Translations under genes and position numbers: made by a program
Notes under the pieces: generated by a model
What the model was told of the DNA's origin: nothing
What the model saw: only the letters and a program-made list of their open reading frames with translations
Databases searched by the model: none
Shown here: positions 1-8,366 of the stretch, piece after piece
How the letters are laid out: each line of letters starts with the position of its first letter
How positions within the stretch are numbered: position 1 is the first letter of the stretch
Assembly (NCBI GenBank): GCA_031400455.1
Contig: JANNPX010000010.1
Coordinates: forward strand, 1-64,000
DNA: 64,000 nt
Reading direction: 5' to 3'
Source: JANXYW01 sp031400455
GTDB lineage: Bacteria > Chloroflexota > Dehalococcoidia > DSTF01 > JACRBR01

Positions 1-225
1 GATGCCGCCGGCGCCGAAGCCGCCATCCGTGCACTCGGCTGGCCCGGCGCCATCACCCGCGAGGCCGATGGCCGGATCGCTGTCGAGGCGCCCGCCGACC
101 GGGCCGCGGAGATCAGCCGCGCGCTCGCCGAGCATCAGATCTGGCTGACCGAGCTGCGGACGCGCGACAATTCGCTCGAGGACTTCTTCCTCGAAGTAAC
201 GGGAGAAGGCGACGCGGGTGCTTAA
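1..225 (+). CDS. ABC transporter ATP-binding protein, C-terminal fragment (cut by window edge)
   Basis: The first 74 codons read open from base 1 and end in TAA at 223-225. Only the accessory C-terminal region of an ABC-2 type exporter ATPase is present: the Walker and signature motifs lie outside the window. The end (residues LEDFFLEVTG near the stop) is typical of DrrA/CcmA-like ATPases, where this segment follows a DUF4162-type domain. The stop codon overlaps the GTG start of the permease at 218, so the two are translationally coupled and presumably form one exporter. The substrate cannot be told from the sequence. Confidence 0.8.
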   Translation, partial: DAAGAEAAIRALGWPGAITREADGRIAVEAPADRAAEISRALAEHQIWLTELRTRDNSLEDFFLEVTGEGDAGA

Positions 226-1096
226 GCTCCTCGCGGCAGAGTGGATGAAGTCGCGCACGCGCTGGCTGCCCTACGTGCTGCTCTTGTTCCTTATCATTGG
301 CGCGGCGATCCAGATCTGGCTTTTCGGCGGCGTTGCCTACGTTGACGAGCGCGGCAGTATCGATGAATACGGCGTTCCTAGCGCGTTCACGTTCCGCTGG
401 CCCTATGCGATCCTCCCGCTGCTCGATGCGGGACAGTACTGGGGCCCGGTGTTCATCGCGTTCTTCGTCGCATCCGCAGTTGCCACCGACTTCGGGTGGG
501 GCAGCGTGCGCCTGTCGATCGCCCGCGGCGTGACGCGCACGCAGTTTCTCGCCGCCAAGCTGCTCACGACGGCGCTGATCAGCGCCGTCGGCATGCTCTT
601 CGCGCTCGCCGTCGGCATCATGTTCTCGCTCATCGCGACCCCGCTATTCGAAGACCCCGTGAAGTACGTCGGCGTTAACCCTGAGCCGTCTGTCTCGGAG
701 ATGCCGCTCATGGTCGCGCGCGCCACGCTGGCGATCGTGCCGTACGGCATGCTCGCGTTCATGCTGGCCGTGCTCTCGCGCTCGACGGCAATGGGCGCGA
801 CGGGCGTACTCGCGTATAAGCTGATCGAGAGCACCGCCGTGAGCGGCTTCGGTGAACTGGGGGGGAACTGGGAGCGGCTCCAGAACCTGTTCATCGAGCA
901 CCACGCGTCGGCGTTGCTCGCGGTGAACAAGGCCGGCTACCCGGATTACAACACCATCGCGTTCCGCGCAGTCCCCGATCCCGCTGACACCCCCGATCCG
1001 TGGTTGGCGGTGCTCATGCTCGTCGCGTTCTGTATCGTCTTCGGCGCTGCGTCATTCGCGTCCTTCGCCCGCCGCGACCTCAACTCCCGCGAGTAG
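218..1096 (+). CDS. ABC-2 type transporter permease
   Basis: A 292-residue membrane protein with about six hydrophobic segments. A basic N-terminus (AAEWMKSRTRW) precedes the first segment, a long extracytoplasmic loop follows it, and further segments lie near residues 78-95, 117-140, 165-185 and 262-285. This is the usual plan of ABC-2 permeases that export drugs, lipids or polysaccharide. It starts with GTG inside the last codons of the upstream ATPase gene, so the two form an exporter operon. No substrate-specific feature is visible. Confidence 0.8.
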   Translation: MLKLLAAEWMKSRTRWLPYVLLLFLIIGAAIQIWLFGGVAYVDERGSIDEYGVPSAFTFRWPYAILPLLDAGQYWGPVFIAFFVASAVATDFGWGSVRLSIARGVTRTQFLAAKLLTTALISAVGMLFALAVGIMFSLIATPLFEDPVKYVGVNPEPSVSEMPLMVARATLAIVPYGMLAFMLAVLSRSTAMGATGVLAYKLIESTAVSGFGELGGNWERLQNLFIEHHASALLAVNKAGYPDYNTIAFRAVPDPADTPDPWLAVLMLVAFCIVFGAASFASFARRDLNSRE

Positions 1097-1105
1097 AGCG
1101 AACCC

Positions 1106-1324
1106 GTGGGGAAGGCGGCGATGACGGCGGAGAAGGCCCACACGCTGCTCGAAGCGGCCGTGCCGGAAGCCGAGTACTACGCGTTCCACATCGGGCTGAT
1201 CAAGCACGGGCGCCGGACGTGCTCGGCGCAGCGGCCGGCGTGCGATGTGTGCGTGTTGCGGGATCTCTGTCCGCGTGTCGGGGTGGTTGGTCCGATGGAC
1301 GCGCTTGATCGGGCTGGCGGTTAA
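1106..1324 (+). pseudogene. endonuclease III (Nth) C-terminal remnant
   Basis: About 72 codons match only the end of endonuclease III: the segment running to HGRRTC and the four cysteines of the [4Fe-4S] cluster loop (C-x6-C-x2-C-x5-C) ending in LCPR. The helix-hairpin-helix, the catalytic Lys and Asp and the rest of the glycosylase fold are missing upstream, where the ABC permease ends 10 bases before. The piece therefore cannot be a working base-excision enzyme and looks like a deletion or insertion scar. A GTG at 1106 could still allow translation. Confidence 0.65.
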
Positions 1325-1388
1325 CCTTTCGCGCTCGCGCCGGCGTTTCTCCGAGCCACGGCTGCATGAACAGAGCATCCGCGACGCC

Positions 1389-1871
1389 TCAGGGACTCGG
1401 TGGTTGCTCCGTCTGCGTATCGCGCGCTTGACGCTTTACGGCGTGCTTCGTGGCGGCGGCGGCGGCGTCTTTGAGGAACGTCCCCACAGCCGCGCGCTCG
1501 GAGGCGCTCAAGTGCCGCGCTGCCGCTTCCAGATCCTGCATATACGGACTTAGCTGTCTGGCCCCTGCATCGTCCGATGTCTTTGTTAGGCGCAGGAGCC
1601 AACTGCGGCGGTCTGCAGGATTCGGGTTGCGGGTCAGCAACCCCGCGGCTTCCAGGCGGTCGACCAGCGCAGTCGTTGCTCCGGAAGTCAGGACCAGGCG
1701 ATCTGATAGCTGCTGCAAGGTGAGTTCGCCGGCCTCCGCTGTGTAGTCCAAGGCATCAAACTCGGCGCGTCCCAAGCCGGCCCCGCGGGCGAGGAACTTC
1801 ACGTAACGGTCCCGTTCCATAGCGAACCGGCGGAGAAGGGCAAGGAGTTCGTCCGGCGAGTAGTTTGACAT
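1389..1871 (-). CDS. MarR family transcriptional regulator
   Basis: A 160-residue protein with the MarR winged-helix layout: an N-terminal dimerisation helix, a helix-turn-helix around residues 50-75 (LTLQQLSDRLVLTSGATTALVDRLEA in part), and the DRR wing motif (NPADRRSW) near residue 85-90. It is divergent from the membrane protein/MMPL transporter pair starting at 1944, across a 72-base gap with a short dyad. The usual logic for such pairs is repression of the transporter and of itself, relieved by a small ligand. The C-terminal ~20 residues are low complexity. Confidence 0.85.
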   Translation of the reverse strand: MSNYSPDELLALLRRFAMERDRYVKFLARGAGLGRAEFDALDYTAEAGELTLQQLSDRLVLTSGATTALVDRLEAAGLLTRNPNPADRRSWLLRLTKTSDDAGARQLSPYMQDLEAAARHLSASERAAVGTFLKDAAAAATKHAVKRQARDTQTEQPPSP

Positions 1872-1877
1872 TGAAGT

Positions 1878-1908
1878 ATCTTAGCAGTAGAGTAACTTGT
1901 TAGGCAAG
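1878..1908 (-). promoter_or_regulatory. putative marR promoter overlapped by a dyad operator
   Basis: On the minus strand, TTGCCT (1907-1902) and TAAGAT (1883-1878) are separated by 18 bases, 7 bases upstream of the marR start. The -35 box overlaps the dyad CTTG-N5-CAAG at 1896-1908, a plausible MarR operator. The arms are short, so this is a prediction only. Confidence 0.4.
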
Positions 1909-1943
1909 CTATTGGCTATTGAAGGGGACTTCGAGGAGGACTC

Positions 1944-2561
1944 ATGAGCACAATCTTATCCGCTAGCGGCGAGAGACCATGGGGACCGTGGCTCCGCTGG
2001 TCGCTGAGCTTCATCGGATTTCCACTCGCTGGACTTGCCGCCCGAGCTGCCGCCGGCCCGATCGATGGTCCCGCGGCGGCTGTCGTCGGCGGCCTGGCAG
2101 CGGGAGCAGTCCTTGGGTCGGTTCAAGCAGTCGCTCTACCCGGCTCGATGAACCGGCGTCTGGCCTGGGCAGCCGCGAGCGCCATCGGCGTGGGCGGTGG
2201 GCTCGCATTGGGGGCCGGCGTCGTCGACTACCAGACCGACGTGCCAAGCCTGATCGTCATGGGGGCCCTCACGGGCGCCGTCGTCGGCGTCGCGCAAGCA
2301 AGCGTGGCCGACATGGGGCCCGCGCGCCGCACAGCGTGGGTTATCGCCACACCGGCATTGTGGTCTCTCGGCTGGCTTATCACCTCCCAGGTCATCGTGG
2401 ATGCCGAGCGTCAGCACGCGATGTTCGGCTCTTCCGGCGCGATCGCCGTCGCTGCGCTTAGCGGCCTGGTATTGACGCTTGGGGCAACGCGGAAGACGCA
2501 GTTGGGCACGTTCAGCAACACCCCGTTCAGCAACACCGAGAGCAAGGCGGTACCGTCATGA
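1944..2561 (+). CDS. small multi-pass membrane protein of MarR/MMPL locus
   Basis: A 205-residue Gly/Ala-rich membrane protein with about five or six hydrophobic segments. It has repeated glycine-rich patterns (GGLAAGAVLGSVQA and GALTGAVVGVAQA), suggesting an internal two-fold repeat. A good Shine-Dalgarno (GGAGGA) precedes the ATG. It overlaps the next gene by ATGA, so it is translationally coupled to the MMPL transporter and may be an accessory subunit. I do not recognise the family. The C-terminus is hydrophilic and Ser/Thr/Asn-rich. Confidence 0.7.
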   Translation: MSTILSASGERPWGPWLRWSLSFIGFPLAGLAARAAAGPIDGPAAAVVGGLAAGAVLGSVQAVALPGSMNRRLAWAAASAIGVGGGLALGAGVVDYQTDVPSLIVMGALTGAVVGVAQASVADMGPARRTAWVIATPALWSLGWLITSQVIVDAERQHAMFGSSGAIAVAALSGLVLTLGATRKTQLGTFSNTPFSNTESKAVPS

Positions 2562-4678
2562 CGCACGAGTTCGCGACGCTCGTAGTACGACATCGCTTCA
2601 TGGTCATCGCCGCCTGGTGCGTGGCACTCGTGGTCACGGGGACCTTCGGTAGTGCCGCATTCTCCGTGCTGTCGTCAGACTTTGGTGCAGGATCCCGCAC
2701 GGAGTCCGGGCGCGTGACGCAGCAACTCGACGATCTCAAGGAGACGGGCGGCGAGATCGCGATCGTCGCCGATGGGATTGACGTCGACGATCCGGTCGCG
2801 CAGGGCCGCATCGTCGACGGGCTGGACAAGATCGCGCGAGTCGATGGCGTGATCGACGTCGCGCACCCCTGGAACACCGACTCCGACGCGCTTCGCGCCA
2901 CCGATGGCGAGGGGGCACTGGCCGTTGTGACGCTGGTCGGCGGGCTCAGCGAAGACGATGAGTTGGCGCTGGCTCACGAAGTTGAGGACCTCGCTCATGA
3001 GTTGCCGGCCAACCGCGTCCTCGTTGGCGGCGACATCTTGATCGGCGAGCAGTTCGCGGAGGCTTCAGAGCGCGATCTCCTTCGCGGTGAAGCCATTGCC
3101 TTGCCGATCGCGATCATCGTCATGGTGATTCTCCTCGGCGGCCTCGTGGCCGCCGGCATGCCGCTCATCGTCGCGATCGCCGGCGTGATCACGTCGCTGG
3201 CGGTCCTCGTCGCTGCCACTGCGGTAGGCGACGTATCGATCTTCTCGCTCAACGTCGTGAACATGCTTGGAATCGGACTTGGCATCGACTATGGCCTGCT
3301 CATGGTGAACCGATTCCGTGAAGAACGCGGACGGGGCATCGATGTTCAGCAATCGGCCATTCGGACCGTCGAGACGGCCGGAACAACCGTGTTATTCTCG
3401 GCGCTGACCGTTGCGGCGGCGATGTCCGGCCTGTTCTTGTTCGGCATTCCCATCCTTACGTCATTTGGCCTCGCGGGGCTGGGCGTCGTCCTTCTTTGCA
3501 TGGCGGCTGCGATCACGCTGTTGCCGGCGATTCTGGCTTCGGTCGGCGGGCGCATCGGCCCGCTCGCAGCGTCGAGTGCCGATGAAGGGTTCTTCTATCA
3601 TCTAGCTCGCTGGGTGCAGCGTCACGCTGTCGTGGTTGGCCTCGCTACCAGCGCACTGTTACTGACGCTCGGCTTGCCGTTCCTCAGCGCTCGCTTTGAG
3701 AACGGCGACGCACGCACGCTTCCTCGCTCATCTGAGGTGCGCAAGACGGCGCTTGTGCTCGCCGATCGATTTCCGGGCCGAGGTACCGATCCCGTGACGG
3801 TGCTCGCTGACGTGGATGCGCAAGATGCATCGTTCCAGGCCTGGTTCGCCGGCGTGCAGGAGAACCCACTTGTTGTGGGCGCGTCGATCAGGCCCGGGGC
3901 GCCCGCAGGCCTCCAGATCGTCGACCTCGTTACGGAAGGCACGTCGCAGGGTCGCCAGGCGCGCGCACTGGTCGATGCCGTGCGAGCCGATCCGCCGGCC
4001 TTCCCGATCCAGGTCGGCGGTCAGGCGGCTGAGCTGTCGGACGTTCAGGCGGTGTTGATGAGCCGTCTGCCCTGGGCTGGGCTTGTGGTTGTCGGCGCGA
4101 CGCTTGCACTGCTCTTCCTGATGACCGGATCTCTACTCGTGCCGGTGAAGGCCGTGATCATGAACGTTCTCAGCCTTGGCGCAAGTTTTGGCGCCATGGT
4201 GTGGATCTTCCAGGACGGCCATTTGTCTGGCCTGCTTGCGTTCGATTCCGTTGGCGCGCTTGATCTCTGGATGCCGATCCTGATCTTGATCTTTGCCTTC
4301 GGCCTCTCGATGGACTACGAAGTGTTCTTGCTGTCCCGCATCAAGGAGGTACGCGACGAAACGGGCGACAGCGACACGGCGGTGGCGGTGGGCTTGCAGC
4401 GGAGCGGCCGCATCATCACATCGGCGGCTTTCCTTATCGTGATCGTCTTCGCGGGCTTCGCTGCGGGCGAGGTGCTGGCGATCAAGCAGTTGGGAGTTGG
4501 ATTGGCGATCGCCGTGATCGTCGATGCGACGATCGTCCGAATGTTACTCGTGCCGGCGACGATGAAGCTGCTCGGCGAACGCAACTGGTGGGCGCCAGCT
4601 CCGCTTCGGAGGTTCCACGATCGTTTTGGCCTGCGCGAGGCGCCATCCACGCCGTCGCCTGTGCCTACCGTGGCGTGA
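2558..4678 (+). CDS. MMPL family RND-type transporter
   Basis: A 706-residue transporter with two homologous halves, each with one TM helix, a periplasmic/extracellular domain and a bundle of five TM helices. Diagnostic motifs are GIDYGLLMVNRFREE near residue 243 and GLSMDYEVFLLSRIKE near residue 585, the Asp-Tyr pairs that carry proton relay in MmpL proteins. Such proteins move lipids, hopanoids or drugs out by proton motive force. The gene is coupled to the small membrane protein and lies next to a divergent MarR regulator, which fits an inducible efflux function. Confidence 0.9.
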   Translation: MTHEFATLVVRHRFMVIAAWCVALVVTGTFGSAAFSVLSSDFGAGSRTESGRVTQQLDDLKETGGEIAIVADGIDVDDPVAQGRIVDGLDKIARVDGVIDVAHPWNTDSDALRATDGEGALAVVTLVGGLSEDDELALAHEVEDLAHELPANRVLVGGDILIGEQFAEASERDLLRGEAIALPIAIIVMVILLGGLVAAGMPLIVAIAGVITSLAVLVAATAVGDVSIFSLNVVNMLGIGLGIDYGLLMVNRFREERGRGIDVQQSAIRTVETAGTTVLFSALTVAAAMSGLFLFGIPILTSFGLAGLGVVLLCMAAAITLLPAILASVGGRIGPLAASSADEGFFYHLARWVQRHAVVVGLATSALLLTLGLPFLSARFENGDARTLPRSSEVRKTALVLADRFPGRGTDPVTVLADVDAQDASFQAWFAGVQENPLVVGASIRPGAPAGLQIVDLVTEGTSQGRQARALVDAVRADPPAFPIQVGGQAAELSDVQAVLMSRLPWAGLVVVGATLALLFLMTGSLLVPVKAVIMNVLSLGASFGAMVWIFQDGHLSGLLAFDSVGALDLWMPILILIFAFGLSMDYEVFLLSRIKEVRDETGDSDTAVAVGLQRSGRIITSAAFLIVIVFAGFAAGEVLAIKQLGVGLAIAVIVDATIVRMLLVPATMKLLGERNWWAPAPLRRFHDRFGLREAPSTPSPVPTVA

Positions 4679-4912
4679 CAGAGGCCGTGCTGGTGCTCCT
4701 CCGTTGAGATGGTTTTGCGGTCCGCGTCGAGCTGACGTCCTCTCCGCGATCCATCGGCCGGAGTAACATGGCAGGTGGTAGCGTCCACCCACGGTAGGCC
4801 CAAGCAGGAGTGATCTGGCATCGGTACGTCCATCGGCACCCTTAACGAGGGCCATCTGCACGCGTCCCTGAGAGCGCTGTACCTCGAGCCTGGCGACGAG
4901 ACCGAGGCGGCG

Positions 4913-5509
4913 TTGGACGGCTACGTCGTCGATATCCATCGCGGCGACCTGATCATCGAAGTACAGACGGCGAACTTCTCCGCGATCGCGAGGAAGATAC
5001 GGGACCTCGTTACACGCCACCGGGTGCGGCTTGTGCATCCGATCCCGCGCGACCTGTGGATCGTGAAGATGCCACGAACGACAAGCGACTCCGCAACTCG
5101 CCGCAAGTCGCCGAAGCATCTGGATGTGATCGACGTCTTTGCCGAGTTGGTGAGCTTTCCAGAACTGATCGCGCACGAGAACTTCCAGCTCGATGTCGCG
5201 ATGACGGCAGAGGAGACGGTATGGAGCTTCGATGGCCCCGCGCGCTGGCGACGGCGCGGATGGGTCACCGTCGAACGCCGGTTGCTGGAGGTCTATGAGA
5301 CGCTGTCGCTGCACAACCGCGCTGATTATGTGTCGCTGATCCCGAAGGACCTGCCCGAAGAGTTCGTCACGTCGGATCTCGCGGACGCACTCGCGCGCCC
5401 GCGCCACCTGGCGCAGAAGGTGGCCTACTGCCTGCGGAACGGCGGGCTCATCGAGAAGGTCGGTTCCCGAGGCAACGCGGTCGTGTACTCGCGGGCGCTC
5501 CGTGGTTGA
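4913..5509 (+). CDS. conserved hypothetical protein; true N-terminus probably upstream
   Basis: A 198-residue soluble protein from a TTG start. The region around residues 6-25 (VDIHRGDLIIEVQTANFSAI) and the following LVHPIP stretch look like a conserved, nuclease-like or DNA-associated hypothetical family. The C-terminal third (about 145-198) resembles a winged-helix fold, with residues ending in NAVVYSRALRG. The same frame stays open and protein-like for 29 more codons upstream, to an ACG at 4826 where family members would be expected to start. No ATG/GTG/TTG precedes it before a TGA at 4811. I cannot assign a function. Confidence 0.65.
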   Translation: MDGYVVDIHRGDLIIEVQTANFSAIARKIRDLVTRHRVRLVHPIPRDLWIVKMPRTTSDSATRRKSPKHLDVIDVFAELVSFPELIAHENFQLDVAMTAEETVWSFDGPARWRRRGWVTVERRLLEVYETLSLHNRADYVSLIPKDLPEEFVTSDLADALARPRHLAQKVAYCLRNGGLIEKVGSRGNAVVYSRALRG

Positions 5510-5537
5510 TCATCCGGGGTGACGCAGATACAGGTTG

Positions 5538-5570
<33 letters not shown>

Positions 5571-5572
5571 TG

Positions 5573-6367
5573 CTACTGCTCGCGTGTGCCGAAGACGGTC
5601 CAGATGCGCTCGTCGCCGCTGGCGGCTGTGAACGTGAATTCGCGGACGGCGTGGATGTTGGTGAAGCCTGCTTCGGCGTAGACGGCGGCTGACTGTTCTG
5701 GCGTGTACCAGCGGGTCGCGGGAGTGCGCTGGTGCTCTTCGGTCGCGATGACTTTTCCGTCGTCGGCGACGAGTTCGTAGCGGTCCTCGGTGTCTTCTAG
5801 TTGTGACGCGAGGTGGTATCGGACGCGCTGGTGGCGGCGGACGATGACGCCGTCTTCGCGGGCGCGCTCTCCGGCGACGAACCACGGGCTCCATTCGTCA
5901 TCGGCCGGGATGCGGCGGCCGGGCCATAGCAGCATGAAGGGCATGACGAGCACGCCGCCAGGGAGCAGGTGGTCGTGGAAGCGGCGCATCGCTTCCGCGG
6001 CGTCGGCGGGCTCCGTCAGCAGTAGGAACGAACTGGACGGCACGAAGATCGTCCGGTAGCGGCGCGGCAGATCGAGCGATTGCATGTGTTGCTCGTGCAG
6101 GGTGGGCGTGACGCCGAGGGCGGACGCTTTCTCGCGGCAGAGGGCGAGCATCTCCGGCGAGTTGTCGACGCCATCGATATCGATGCCGGCGGCGAGATAG
6201 TCGAGCAGCAGGCGGCCGGTGCCGCACCCGACGTCGAGGGCGGGTTCGCCGTGTCTGGCGATGACTTCGCGGTAGAAGGGGCGGTCGGGCCAGGCGGCGT
6301 AGTCGCCCCGAAGGAGGTCCCATGCTTGTGCCATCATGCCGCGGTATTCGTAGTCGCGTGGGGGCAT
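5573..6367 (-). CDS. class I SAM-dependent methyltransferase
   Basis: A 264-residue Rossmann-fold methyltransferase. Motif I (LDVGCGTGRLLLDYL) lies near residues 43-57, the acidic motif II residue is in GIDIDGVDNS, and the motif III/IV region is near IFVPSSSFLLL. The remainder is a beta-rich substrate-binding half. Family members methylate small molecules; the substrate is not evident. It is divergent from the sulfur-assimilation operon and convergent with the gene ending at 5509. Confidence 0.85.
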   Translation of the reverse strand: MPPRDYEYRGMMAQAWDLLRGDYAAWPDRPFYREVIARHGEPALDVGCGTGRLLLDYLAAGIDIDGVDNSPEMLALCREKASALGVTPTLHEQHMQSLDLPRRYRTIFVPSSSFLLLTEPADAAEAMRRFHDHLLPGGVLVMPFMLLWPGRRIPADDEWSPWFVAGERAREDGVIVRRHQRVRYHLASQLEDTEDRYELVADDGKVIATEEHQRTPATRWYTPEQSAAVYAEAGFTNIHAVREFTFTAASGDERIWTVFGTREQ

Positions 6368-6392
6368 GGGGGTAGAGTATCCTGTGGTTCGG

Positions 6393-6422
6393 TTGACGGC
6401 GGCACCTGGGTGTTGCGATAAT
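6393..6422 (+). promoter_or_regulatory. putative sigma-70 promoter of the sulfur-assimilation operon
   Basis: TTGACG at 6393-6398 and GATAAT at 6417-6422 are spaced by 18 bases, with a TG two bases ahead of the -10 box. The sulfite reductase ATG follows 60 bases later, leaving room for an operator of the downstream Rrf2 regulator in the leader. Confidence 0.5.
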
Positions 6423-6482
6423 GTTGACTAACTCGATAGACTTTGGGCAGTGAGGATTCGCCCGGAAGGGCGGAGGTGCTTT

Positions 6483-8258
6483 ATGGTCGCTCAGCAGACT
6501 CGATCCGAATTCGCCGTCGACAAGTCGCACGACCCAATCGTGCAGGCAGAGATCGATAACTTCGAGAAACAAGCATTGGCGTGGCGCGCGGGCGACGGCA
6601 TGGGCGATGACTTCCGTCCGTTCCGCCTGCAGCACGGCACGTACGGGCAGCGGCAGGCGAACCGGCAGATGATGCGCATCAAGGTGCCGCACGGCACGCT
6701 GACGCCGGACCAGCTGCACGCGATCGCCGATGTGGCCGACTGGTACACGCCGCGCAAGCTCGGGCACGTGACGACGCGGCAGGCGATCCAGATCCACTTC
6801 GTCATGCTGGAAGACACGCCCAAGGTGATGCGCCGTCTTGCCGAGGTGGGGATCACGACGCGCGAGGCGTGCGGTCACACCGTCCGCAACATCACGGCGG
6901 ACCCGCTGACGGGCATCGCCGATGACTGCGTGTTCGACGTGACGCCGTACGCGGAGGCGGCGATGCGCTACTTCCTGCGCAACACGGTGAACCAGAAGCT
7001 GCCGCGGAAGTTCAAGATCACGTACTCGGCCAGCGAGGAGGACCGCGGTCTGATCCCGATCCACGACATCGGGCTGATGGCCGTCGAGAAGGACGGGCAG
7101 CAGGGCTTCCGAGTGAGCGTCGGCGGCGGCCTGGGTGCTGCGCCGCGCGTGGCGGACGTACTGGTCGACTTCATCCCGGTACACGAGCAGTTGCGGACGA
7201 TCGAAGCGACGATCCGCGTATGGGACCGGCTGGGCGAGCGCCGTAACAAGAACAAGGCGCGGATCAAGTTCCTCGTCGCCAAGCTGGGGATCGACGAGTT
7301 CCGACGGCTGTACGAAGCGGAGCTAGCGACGCTACCGCCCGCCGGCTCGGAGCAATACCGCGAACCGGACTTCACGCTGATCGAAGAGGCGCCCGCGAGC
7401 GGGTCGTACGCATCCCGCAACGGCGGGCCCGCGAAGCAGCGCGAAGGCTTCGAGGTGTGGCGCCGCACGAACGCGCTGAAGCAGTCGCAAGCGGGCTACT
7501 ACACGGCGCACGTGCTGCTGCCGATCGGCGACGCGACGGCGGTGCAGATGCATGCGCTGGCGGAGATCGCGCGGAAGTACGCGGGCGGGCACATCCGCAC
7601 CGCGGCGTCGCAGAACTTCGTGCTGCGCTGGGTACATGAAGAGGACCTGGCGGCGGTGCACGGAGAACTGGTCGATATCGGGCTGGCGGAAGATCACGTG
7701 ATGACGATCTCGGACGTGATGACGTGCCCGGGCGCGGACACGTGCGCGATCGGCGTGACGTCGTCGAAGGGGTTGGGCACGGAGCTGCGGTCGCGGATCA
7801 TCGCGGGCAATGGCACGTATCACGACGATCCGCTCATCAACGAGATCAAGATCAAGATCAGCGGCTGCCCGAACTCGTGTGGCCAGCACCACGTTGCCGA
7901 CATCGGCTTCTATGGCATGGCGATCCGCGTCGGCGAGCGGCAGATCCCGGCGTTCCAGCTGATGCTCGGCGGGAACGCTCAGGGCGAAGGCAAGCTGGCG
8001 AAGCTGACGATGAAGGTGCCGGCGAAGGCCATTCCCGATGCGGTCGACAAGCTGTTGGCGACGTACACCGCGCAGCGCGCGGATGGCGAGAAGTTCGGCG
8101 TGTGGGCCGGGCGTGTTGGCACGCCGTTCGTGCAGGAGTTGCTGGCGGAGTATCGCGTCGTACCGGAGTTCACGAAGGATCCGATGGCGTACGTGGACTG
8201 GGGCCAGAGCAAGTTCTTCACGCTGGACGATATGGGTGAGGGTGAGTGCGCTGTCTAG
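6483..8258 (+). CDS. sir: ferredoxin-dependent assimilatory sulfite (nitrite/sulfite) reductase
   Basis: A 591-residue siroheme/[4Fe-4S] enzyme with two ferredoxin-like and two catalytic nitrite/sulfite reductase repeats. The cluster-siroheme cysteines are C415-x5-C421 (TCPGADTCA) and C462-x3-C466 (SGCPNSCG). It reduces sulfite to sulfide with six electrons in the cytoplasm. Nitrite reductases share the fold, but the following cysH-cysC-sat genes make sulfite the likely substrate. I chose the ATG at 6483 because GGAGG stands 7 bases before it; a GTG at 6450 would add 11 residues. Confidence 0.88.
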   Translation: MVAQQTRSEFAVDKSHDPIVQAEIDNFEKQALAWRAGDGMGDDFRPFRLQHGTYGQRQANRQMMRIKVPHGTLTPDQLHAIADVADWYTPRKLGHVTTRQAIQIHFVMLEDTPKVMRRLAEVGITTREACGHTVRNITADPLTGIADDCVFDVTPYAEAAMRYFLRNTVNQKLPRKFKITYSASEEDRGLIPIHDIGLMAVEKDGQQGFRVSVGGGLGAAPRVADVLVDFIPVHEQLRTIEATIRVWDRLGERRNKNKARIKFLVAKLGIDEFRRLYEAELATLPPAGSEQYREPDFTLIEEAPASGSYASRNGGPAKQREGFEVWRRTNALKQSQAGYYTAHVLLPIGDATAVQMHALAEIARKYAGGHIRTAASQNFVLRWVHEEDLAAVHGELVDIGLAEDHVMTISDVMTCPGADTCAIGVTSSKGLGTELRSRIIAGNGTYHDDPLINEIKIKISGCPNSCGQHHVADIGFYGMAIRVGERQIPAFQLMLGGNAQGEGKLAKLTMKVPAKAIPDAVDKLLATYTAQRADGEKFGVWAGRVGTPFVQELLAEYRVVPEFTKDPMAYVDWGQSKFFTLDDMGEGECAV

Positions 8259-8267
8259 CGGTCGGAA

Positions 8268-8350
8268 CCGCAGATTTCGCAGATGACGCAGATTGATGTT
8301 GTTGGGAACAGGGATTACGCGGATTAGCGTAGGGGCACGCTGTGGTGTGC
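8268..8350. repeat. intergenic repeat cluster (CAGATTnCGCAGAT and GTAGGGGC types)
   Basis: The gap between sir and cysH holds tandem-like CGCAGAT units (8276-8300), an ACAGGGATTACGCGGATT-like unit, then GTAGGGGCACG followed by a partly inverse CGTGTGC-like end. The same word families recur in other gaps of the window. It is non-coding on either strand. Confidence 0.5.
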
Positions 8351-8366
8351 CCGGTGCGAGAAATTA

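Noticed and set aside
5898..7184. 428-codon minus-strand frame across methyltransferase and sulfite reductase
   Set aside because: It overlaps two real genes and the promoter between them, and has shadow composition.
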